A stretch of DNA of 64,000 nucleotides from the NCBI GenBank assembly GCA_040285825.1, contig JAUPSS010000007.1, positions 1 through 64,000 on the forward strand, written 5' to 3'. Under the pieces are notes generated by a model. It was given only the letters and a program-made list of their open reading frames with translations, did no database searches and was not told where the DNA came from. The stretch comes from Eukaryota sp. TZLM1-RC (Eukaryota; Metamonada: BaSk clade). This document shows positions 56,553 to 64,000 of this stretch, piece by piece. Each line of letters begins with the position of its first letter. Position 1 is the stretch's first letter. The translations under genes were made by a program, and so were the position numbers.

Positions 56553-56702
56553 CTCCATGCTTATCTATGACTCCGAAGTCAGTTACTTCTAAACCTTCTA
56601 GAGGACGCCCTAAGAATTTTGTGACTACCTGTTCTTTATGCAAGACTGTTGGTCACACAAAAACAACATGTCCTCAGCGAAAAGTTTTGTCAGATGAAGC
56701 TC
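56553..56702 (+). pseudogene. LINE family C copy 3, 5' fragment
   Basis: Leader plus first ~45 codons of the family C ORF (SVTSKPSRGRPKNFVTTCSL, zinc knuckle CSLCKTVGHTKTTC). It stops after SDEA where Gypsy-like sequence begins. The next part of the same LINE resumes at 61178. Confidence 0.88.
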
Positions 56703-56872
56703 CCGCGACCCTGACTCTGTCAATTCTATCATTGATTCAATCCAAGAAGCCATCCAGGAGGATCATCAAATAGACGCTACTTATCCCCACGGTTTAAGCT
56801 CCTCTTCCTCTTCCTCCTCTGATAATGAGCCTTATAGAGCTACTTTAAATCCATTTTCATCAATAAACCATA

Positions 56873-57709
56873 GTGCTTACTCTCCTTTACTGCACCAACA
56901 CCCACCCAGCTATGGTACAACAGCAGGCTGAAGACTTTCAATATCTTTTCAACAACCTCGAATCCATTACCTCTTCTTTAGCCCCACGCAACAACACTCT
57001 TATCTCTCCCTATCCGTCACCTTCTGATTCTGGAGTAGACTCTTCCTCAGACTCCTCGTCCGAAGCACTTGAAGTAGTCTCTAAGGTAGATTCTGATAAT
57101 CACATGGTACCGCCAGGCAACGCTCCTTCCCACCAAAATGGTTCTTTGCTGTTGGAAGCTAGTCCCGACCTCAGCTCTGAACCAGGGATGATCGACGCAG
57201 ACTGTGCTCGCCACGACGGTGGAGTAACGCGTGGACCATCAGAATCGCACCTTCAAAACTCTTCTAAAGCTAAAGACTCTGAGTCTATAGGAACCGCTCT
57301 TGCCCGGAGTTTTGAACCGTTTGTCTCCCTATCAGCCCAAGAACCTAACAAGTTCTTAGATAAGAAGCTCCTCCATCTCAAGATTTACGTTGACTCTCAG
57401 ACTATGCTCAATGGAATGGTAGACACCGGTGCTACTGTGTCTTGTATATCTCATGACCTACTCAAGCAAGCTAAGCTGAAGCTAACCTCCAAGACTCTAG
57501 AAGTTGGTTTAGCCGACAAAACCAAGCTCTCCTGCCCCCTTGCTTCTGGAAAACTCGCTTTTGCTCTAGGTGGTGCTGCTAAGCTCACCTACGTGAATGT
57601 GACTCTTGCCGTTTTGCCATGCTCTAATTCCTGCATCATAGGATGTGATTTATTAAGAAAGCTCGGCATTCTGACCTCTGACTATTTGTTCTTGAACCTC
57701 TCTGCCTGA
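56873..57709 (+). pseudogene. Gypsy N-terminal region and aspartic protease
   Basis: A serine-rich disordered region is followed by a retropepsin: MVDTGATVSCIS (catalytic DTG) and NSCIIGCDLLRKLGI (flap/second signature). A shift near 56930 separates upstream in-frame sequence (VNSIIDSIQEAIQEDHQ) from this part. The frame ends at TGA 57707-57709, and the RT continues in the same frame immediately after. The stop is therefore either a mutation (CGA to TGA would do) or a readthrough site. Confidence 0.85.
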
Positions 57710-59029
57710 AACCTCCAAATTCTCGAAAACGAAGCCATACCAGACCAGTATATACCGCCTTCCGACCAAATATCCTCTGTTTCCTCTCTCCCTGATTTAG
57801 ACAAAGCCTCATTCAAGCTGAATGACCCTGATTTAGAAAGCTCAGTCCGATCACTCCTGTTCAAGTATCCTGAAATCTTCTCAAAGCTCCCCGACCCCCA
57901 AGGAATTGATTGCCCACCCATGCGCATACCGTTCCATGATGAGTCCAAGATAGTAAGCAAGAAGTTTCGCTATCTCCCTCCGGATAAGCTAAAAGTAGCT
58001 AACGAGGAATTCGACACTCTGATTAACAACGGTTTCGCTGTGCCTTATGATGGTCCCTGGAGCTCCCCAATTTGCCTCGTACAACGTCCCGACAAACCTC
58101 CTAGATTAACTGGCGACTACTCTGGTGCTGACGGTGTTAATGAACTTTCCGTCTCCGTCCCCGCTGACCTCCCCAGGATCTCTGACGTATGCCAATTCCT
58201 GTCGGGTTGCCACTACATTGCTACATTAGACCTCCCAAAAGCCTTTTGGCAGCTGAACGTGCATTCTGATGATCAAGAAAAATCAGCTATAGCTATCCCT
58301 GGCCGTAAAATCAAGTATACTCGAGCTGCATTTGGTCTCAAAAACGTCCCGGCTATATTCCAGAACCTGATGCAGAAAGTCTTCAAATCTGATGGTGTCT
58401 TCATTTACATGGATGACATTATTGTAGCTGCTTCCGATAAGATGTCCTTCCTGACCAGATTAGAATTCATTTTTAAGCAAGCCGCCAAGTATAGAATCCG
58501 AATAAGTCTCCACAAGTGCTCGTTTCAAACCAAGGAACACCCAATTAAAGTCCTTGGATCTATTTTTGAAAATGGCCAACGCAGAATAGACCCCTCCAAG
58601 ATTGAATCCATTACCAAGCTCGCCCCTCCCACCTCTGTCCCTGAACTCCGATCTGTTATCGGATCTGTGATCTTTCTCCGCGATTGGTTACCCTCTGTAT
58701 CCGCTGAAATTAAACCTCTGACTTCTCTCCTTCGTAACAAGCCCAGAAGAATACGACTAGGTCCTTCCGAATTGAAGAACTTTGACAATATCAAGAAAAT
58801 GATAACCAGCAGTTTACCTCTTGCCCTTCCCGACTCGGACAGCAACATCTTGATTTCTACCGATGCTTCCGAAAAAACCATTGCTGGAATCATTTGGAAA
58901 GAACTAGAACCAGCACCTCCTGGAACCTGCCTATCCGAAAGAAAGGTCATGCCCATCTCCTTCTATTCTAGAATCTTGTCTGCCTCTCAACAGCGCGGTC
59001 CACCCTCCAGAAAGAACTATTCGCCATAG
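57710..59029 (+). pseudogene. Gypsy reverse transcriptase and start of RNase H
   Basis: Same frame as the protease. RT signatures: PYDGPWSSPICLV, RLTGDYSGADGVNE, ATLDLPKAFWQL, AAFGLKNVPAIFQ and YMDDIIVAA (catalytic). The connection and RNase H begin ILISTDASEKTIAGIIW. The frame fails just before 59029 by a one-base change (GCGCGGTCCACC), moving the rest of RNase H (LQKELFAIVMTL) into the next frame. Confidence 0.92.
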
Positions 59030-59031
59030 TT

Positions 59032-61041
59032 ATGACCCTCAATCAGCCCAATCTGCCGTCCTTCCTGCTTTCTCGACACCTCACAATCTTCTGCGACCAC
59101 AAGAATCTGTCATATTTATTCAGTTGTTCTGACTCTAACCGCGTAGTGCTTCGATGGATCCCCGTACTACAATCTTTTTCGTTCGACTGTGTTCATATTG
59201 ATGGCCCCAAAAATTTTTGGGCAGACTACTTATCCCACGCCTCTCTACTTCCCGAAAAGAAGAAAGAGAAGAAGACCAAAGATATCTGTGATAACTCCAC
59301 CCCTGAACTGTGTTGCTTGATGACTTATCGAGACCAGGCTAAGTACTACTTGCCAGTTCTCAGATATGAATTGCCCTCTAGGTTGGAGATCTTCGAAACT
59401 GAGCCTTTCACATTCAATCACGAACGATTCCTCGAAGATCAAGCCTTGTTACCCAAAGATAGCCTCCCTTCTCGTGAGGACTCTGATCAACCTGTCGACT
59501 TTTCTTTAGACTATTCCGACGAAGTTCATATCGTATATGCCGTCACCGTGCCTAACTCGTCCGATTCCTCCACCCAAGAACTGCTCCCGTCCAAACCCTC
59601 CTGCTCTCCTGCCGCCGCTTTCTTAAACAAGATCTTTAAAGACCAACAGAAAGTGCCTGACAACGATCCCCTGTTTAAGGATTGCATCATCGATGCTAAG
59701 TCTGCATTGAAGCTCTCCAAATCTGGAAAGATCCTGATTCTTCCATTCATGCGCTCTGAGATCCTCTTACTTGCCCATGGTTCTATCGAAGCCGGTCACC
59801 CTCCTTTCACCCATTGTTGGAAGTACCTCCAACGATCTGATTTCCAGTGGCCCGATATGCGAAACGATTTATTAACCCACGTTGACGCCTGTATACCCTG
59901 TCAGAAAACTGCACCCGTCCCCAACACCGCTATATCCCCTACTGGATCTTTAAATTCTGTTCGTCGCCCCTTTGAGAGTTTATATTGTAATTCTATCGGC
60001 CCGCTCTCAGTTGATACTTATGGCTATAAGTATATAGTCCACTTCGTCGATGCTTTTTCTAAATTTAGCATTCTTGTTCCTACCAAGGATCTTAAGGCTA
60101 CTACTGTCGTTAATGCCTTGATTTCCTCAGTCTACTCTGTATTCGGTGCTCCTCGTCGAATCCACTCTGATAACGGCCCCGAATTCGCCAACAAGATATT
60201 TAGCTTTCTATGCCAGTTCTTGAACATAGAACATTCTCAATCTCTCCCTCACTACCATCAGTCCAATGGCCTAGTTGAGCGCCAACACCGTAGTTTCCTC
60301 CAAGTAATCCGCCGGATGTTACTCGATTTCTCCGACTACCATAACTGGTCAGACTATGTTCCCCTGTGCCAAATGGTCTTGAATTTCCAGAAAAAAAAGT
60401 CCCTGAACACATCCCCGTATTGTCTCATTTTTGGATCTGATACCTCCCCCCGTTTATTGCCCAACCAGCTTTTGAATTCATTGTCAGCACACCCTCTCCC
60501 TCCTGACAAACCCGTGTACATCGATCACCTTCTGACCTTAACAAAGAAGCTTCTAGCCTCATGGGAAGCAGTGCCACAATCCCCCGTTCCACTCCCCACT
60601 GATGTTCCTGAACCTGCATATTGCCCTCAGGTCAATGGTCGAGTTTTTGTTCTGCGCGAAAAGCCAGACAAACTCCACGGTCACTTTGTAGGCCCCTATG
60701 TTGTCCTCGAAATCCTCTCTCCCAGCTCTCTCCTGGTTCAGAACCCTGTCTCAGGTTCATCTCTCAAAACAGATACCCATCTTGTAAAGCCCTGTCTGTC
60801 CTCATTGCCTCCAGAGATACTCAATGCTTATGTAGCTGCCGATTCTGGTGAGCTGATTCTTGACGCTATTATCGATATCACTGATGACTCTGCCACTGTA
60901 CTCTGGTCCGATGAACCACTACTGTTCAACTTGTCTCCTCCATTCGAAACACTGCCGCGTACTCGAGATTCATCAAGCGTTCCGTCGATCCGCCTAAGTC
61001 CCGCCGAAAAAGAAAGAGAAGGCAGTGTTAGCTGTGGCTAA
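59032..61041 (+). pseudogene. Gypsy RNase H remainder and integrase; first catalytic Asp is Asn
   Basis: RNase H continues (ILCDHK-type TIFCDHKNLSYLF, WADYLSHA). Integrase has its zinc domain (H..H..CIPCQK) and core: YCNSIGPL where DxIGPL is expected, so the first catalytic Asp is Asn (codon 59989-59991); SDNGPEF (second Asp); and NGLVERQH (Glu). The C-terminal region includes GPYVVLEILSPSSLLVQNP. No chromodomain seen. The D-to-N change should abolish integration. Confidence 0.9.
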
Positions 61042-61177
61042 ACGTGACCTTCCATTTTAGGAAGGTGGATCACGTCATCACTAGTTTAAATTGTAGTTTA
61101 TTTTATTTTTCATTGATTTCTTATATTCTGTCCATAAACTTCTGTTATTGTTTATGTTAAGTGCCCGTAAAGCAACA
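61026..61177 (+). repeat. 3' LTR of Gypsy element
   Basis: Starts TGTTAGC directly after a purine-rich tract (AAAAAGAAAGAGAAGGCAG) and ends AGCAACA, giving 152 bp between TG and CA. LINE sequence resumes immediately (TTTCGGGTCGACC). The matching 5' LTR has been deleted. Confidence 0.7.
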
Positions 61178-61506
61178 TTTCGGGTCGACCTCTTTTGGTT
61201 TGTGATTCTTGCACGCCAATTGATCCTTGTAGACCTCCGTTTGCAATCCCTCAGTTCGTTTCTCCTGCTCACTCGTCCTCTCTTGCAACAGTTATTCGAT
61301 CTTTAACCTTCTCTCTTCGTAAGGGCACTTGGAATCCTTCCATTTTTTGGAAATTTTTTCTTTCTAAGGCTATGTCTTCCACACACAAGAAATCCAAATA
61401 TAAGATGTCGGTTCAACAATCTAAAAATGTAAAAAAGCGTTGCGAGTCTTTGATTCTTCGTTCGCAATACTCTTCAGCTCTTAAATTATTGGCTGGTTCT
61501 TCCCCT
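61178..61506 (+). pseudogene. LINE family C copy 3, continuation
   Basis: VCDSCTPIDPCRPPFAIPQF through RSQYSSALKLLAGSSP matches residues ~85-195 of the family C protein without stops. It ends abruptly at 61506 where another Gypsy remnant begins. Confidence 0.9.
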
Positions 61507-61837
61507 GTTACATAGTTACATTGTTACATAGTTGAAAAACAACTAACTGATGCCTCTCTCTTGGTAAAGAATCCACTCACCAAGACACTTTGAAAAACCT
61601 CAATTGACTTGATTAAGCCTTGTCCCTCGTCCCTGTCTGAAGAAATCTTACATTCCGCCGATAAAGGTGAACACATAATCCACTACATTGAAAACGATGA
61701 AGCTACCATTATCTGGTGTAGTTATATGGAACCAGTATAATAAAACCTGTAAACTCTATAAAGAACACACGCGAAACTGGCTCCTCCACTAAGATTTACC
61801 AAGAAAGAAAACCCGTGGAAAAATAAAGTAGAGGTAG
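61507..61837 (+). pseudogene. Tail of a second, diverged Gypsy pol
   Basis: Fragments LLVKNPLTK, LIKPCPSSLSEEILHSADKG and IENDEATIIWC align with the integrase C-terminus of the element above (LLVQNP, LVKPCLSSLPPEIL, DDSATVLW). At least one stop. Ends in a purine tract before an LTR. Confidence 0.75.
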
Positions 61838-61909
61838 TGTTGGCCTATAGCCATATTCAGTATGTATTAGTACGTTCATTATGCTATATTTAGTGCACGA
61901 AAGCCAACA
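61838..61909 (+). repeat. Very short LTR (72 bp) of second Gypsy remnant
   Basis: TGTTGGC...GCCAACA, a perfect 7-bp terminal inverted repeat, preceded by the purine tract AAAGTAGAGGTAG. The position relative to pol and purine tract is the same as for the first LTR. Confidence 0.65.
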
Positions 61910-62095
61910 TAGTTGATCTTCTCAACACTGATGTACAGTCCGTCACTGCAGAATCCCTTCCAACTCCAGCATTCACAAACCCAACAAATTCCTAGGAAAC
62001 CTCATTTAACAAAATTTTTGATTTACTTTTTCAATTTGTTATGAATGTAAAATCGACGAGAAAGGCTGTCCCAATATAAGAAAAAAAACAAAACT
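61910..62095. other. Short region with no recognised feature
   Basis: Between the short LTR and the first MULE-like codons. No repeat or coding similarity seen. Confidence 0.4.
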
Positions 62096-62880
62096 ATGGC
62101 ACATCAACTATTGAAAAGTGTGGGTGATACTAGATTTTTTGATGTAATTCGAGAGCGGTGTCGATTGGGCAAGCAGCTGAATCTGTCAATGAGGCTGATT
62201 ATTTCACCGCTCTTAGTCAAATACAAAATGACAAGGTTCGAACAGAGCTTCATTCGATTAAGGATCATTGGGCAACATATCGTTGCGAAAGTAAACGTTA
62301 CGGACACATGACTTCCAATGTATCAGAATCTCTGAATGCTGTTTTAAAATCAGCCCGTAACCACAGAAATACACAGAATCTTTGGAGTCAATCAGAAATT
62401 TAGTCTCGTCTGGAATTGCAAAAAGACAAGAGAAGGGTCGTGATTGGTTAAAAAGTGAAGCTATAGTCGTACCTAATATCAGCAAAGAAATTGACAAAAA
62501 CTCGACATAGCAGCTGAATATACTACAATTTACAGAGGTAAATGACGTCTACGAGGTTCAAACCGAACTTGGTAATTATAAAAGGGTAAATATTGCTCAG
62601 CGGCAATGTGATTGTGTAAGATGGCAGCAACTCGGATATCCTTGTTCCCACGCTGTTGCTGCTGTTGTGAAAGGAAAGCATAAGGTTGAAGAATATTGTG
62701 ATCAAGTCTATAGCATAGCTGCTTATGTGAACATGTACTCCAGAACAATTATACCACCACGAAGCAGAAATCAATGGATAGATTTAGAACCACCATCCAG
62801 TCTTCCTGTTTGAAAACGCAGAGCTGGTCGTCCATCCGTTAATAGGAAAAAAGGTTATATAGAACGTCGATAGATTGTAT
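62096..62880 (+). pseudogene. MULE-type transposase remnant with SWIM zinc finger
   Basis: Three frames carry pieces in the expected order. First, ALSQIQ...ELHSIKDHWATYRCESKRYGH-like helices with TSNVSESLNAVLKSAR, a typical Mutator-like transposase signature. Next, IRNLVSSGIAKRQEKGRDW. Then a SWIM finger, CDCVRWQQLGYPCSHAVAAV, followed by a terminal AGRPSVNRKKGY block. Stops and shifts separate them, and the catalytic DDE part is missing upstream. Non-functional. Confidence 0.82.
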
Positions 62881-63091
62881 TTGGTTCTTGTTTATAAAAG
62901 TATATAAGAGTTTGGGATATGATTAAGACGTTTATAACACAAAGACAGAAGCTATCGACGAAAGTCATGTGCAAAAAAAACGTAAAAACCGGATGATAGG
63001 ATACATGTACAAGTAGTTGGTATGATTGGCCCTCTCACGTCATTCGTCACTGATTGGTATGAAACGAATTTGTTCTGACATCCCAAGACGC

Positions 63092-63151
63092 TTTTTTCTA
63101 TACCACTGGTATAAAACGAATTTTGGAATTCAAGTAATGGTATAGAAAAAA
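63092..63151. repeat. Perfect 14-bp inverted repeat
   Basis: TTTTTTCTATACCA (63092-63105) and TGGTATAGAAAAAA (63138-63151) with a 32-nt loop, and ACTGGTATAAAACGAATTTT within the loop resembles TTGGTATGAAACGAATTTGT at about 63054. It may be a MITE or MULE end, or an upstream element of the next gene. Confidence 0.65.
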
Positions 63152-63173
63152 TTAACCCAATGAAAAAAACAAT

Positions 63174-63893
63174 ATGCAACTGCTGAAAGAATGGAACAGA
63201 CAACACTTCGTTAAGTCATTTTTTCCACATGTTAGTCACTACCATGCTTCTTTCAGCACATATGAAACCCTCTTGGCTACGCTGTTGTCAACAGCAGTTG
63301 TTTTATCTTTTAATAAAAATCCGGGAATCTTGCTTGTTCACCTTGATGTACTTCTTTTGGCTATTGTTTATATGTTCGACTCAGCTACATGATGTCAGCT
63401 TTCCATTGTTTCTATTTGCTTTATCTCTTTTGCATCTGTTTCAATGTTGTTTTTTTGTATAACCTTCTATTTCAGTCAAAATCATGATCTTAGCTTCTTC
63501 TGTGGTTCTCTTTATTTTTCTTTAATGTTTAATGTTGTTTTTCTAATTGTCTGTTTTACCAACATGATTCCTCCATACATTGGCTTCAAGTATTGGCAAA
63601 GTACTCTTTTTGTTTTCTTCATCTTTATTCTCCAAGTTATGGTTTTGATGAATACACATATTGAGAAATCGATGGAAATTGTTGGGTTTTTCATTATAGT
63701 TTGCCTGCCTCCTGTACTTTGCGCCTTCTGTTCGTATTTCTGTCTTTTTAGTTTTTTCGGATTAAGTCGCCACGATCGGTTCACCTCGATGCTTCATTGG
63801 TTAACGATGGATCATCCTCAAATAGGCATGAAAAAAAGGGTCACTCATGATCGTAATCCTATCAAGGAGATCATTCGAGATCTGTTAGTGTAG
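63174..63893 (+). CDS. Multi-pass membrane protein, unknown family, two exons
   Basis: The frame is continuous from the ATG at 63174 to TAG 63891-63893 except for one TGA at 63390-63392. That stop lies in a 33-nt GT-AG segment (63366-63398) of a length that matches other introns here. Removing it keeps phase 0 and gives about 228 residues. There are five or six hydrophobic segments (for example LLATLLSTAVVLSF, FVFFIFILQVMVLM, GFFIIVCLPPVLCAFCSYFC) and a basic tail (MKKRVTHDRNPIKEIIRDLL). I recognise no family. If the intron is wrong, this is a broken gene. Confidence 0.6.
63366..63398 (+). other. Putative 33-nt intron in membrane-protein gene
   Basis: GTTTATATG...ATGATGTCAG, phase 0. It removes the only in-frame stop of the gene. 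The 5' end resembles the transporter intron (GTTTGTTC). No clear ACTAAC branch motif. Confidence 0.6.
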
Positions 63894-64000
63894 AGTCAGC
63901 AGCTTGTACCTTCACTGTGATGTTTTTACCTATGGTGTCCCCGAAATTTATTGAACAACCCAACATCTTATGCTCATTCAACTTGTTTTAGCAAGTTTAT
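63894..64000. other. Window end, no recognised feature
   Basis: Sequence after the membrane-protein stop; nothing recognisable. Confidence 0.3.

Larger units (their letters stand above)
56703..61177 (+). mobile_element. Ty3/Gypsy retrotransposon, 5'-deleted, nested in LINE C copy 3
   Basis: Order protease, RT, RNase H, integrase, purine tract, 3' LTR. No 5' LTR, primer site or recognisable gag is present; the left edge abuts LINE sequence directly, and about 50 LINE codons are missing at the junction, so a deletion removed the 5' end. The internal region has two frameshifts and an in-frame stop. Codon use and GC content are visibly higher than in the LINEs and satellite. Confidence 0.9.

Noticed and set aside
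45007-63392. TGA reassigned as a sense codon
   Set aside because: TGA ends the ELMO, CWC22 and Fanzor A frames at plausible C-termini, and TGG is used for Trp throughout. Internal TGAs occur only in decaying elements or inside the inferred intron.

Overview
This looks like a gene-dense contig of an AT-rich, intron-poor unicellular eukaryote. Host genes are mostly single-exon. Where introns can be placed they are 29 to 39 nt long, GT-AG, and one ends in ACTAACCACAG, where the branch-point motif runs almost directly into the 3' splice site. Fused branch-point/3' splice motifs of this sort are known in metamonads such as Giardia and Trichomonas, so a metamonad-like protist is my best guess. That is an inference only; very short introns also occur elsewhere.

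Layout. 1-19790: a satellite of about 457 bp per unit (roughly 33 copies), broken by two insertions of an endonuclease-bearing LINE (family A). One of these carries a separate RNase H/zinc-finger ORF ahead of its RT/endonuclease ORF. 19791-36628: host genes for a PPP-family phosphatase, a PIN-like membrane transporter, a large single-pass surface protein, an ML/NPC2-like secreted lipid-binding protein, an O-GlcNAc transferase and an ELMO-domain protein, interspersed with decayed LINEs (family B). 37751-48208: a Fanzor cluster. It holds one open Fanzor (A), one decayed paralogue (B) and a third (C) whose reading frame is continuous, apart from one TGA, with an upstream DEDDy (family-B-polymerase-like) 3'-5' exonuclease domain. 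SmD2 and RPC9 genes lie between them, and CWC22 follows directly after. 50023-62900: a transposon graveyard with LINE families C and D, a Ty3/Gypsy element nested in a LINE, a second Gypsy tail with a 72-bp LTR, and a decayed MULE transposase. 63174-63893: a multi-pass membrane protein gene.

The host genes are ordinary housekeeping functions: splicing (SmD2, CWC22), RNA polymerase III (RPC9), protein O-GlcNAcylation, dephosphorylation and small-GTPase regulation. The two splicing genes share a two-part upstream motif ending at the same distance from ATG. The most unusual item is the exonuclease-Fanzor arrangement at 45.0-48.2 kb, supported by a second fragment of the same exonuclease family at 29.9-30.06 kb on the other strand.
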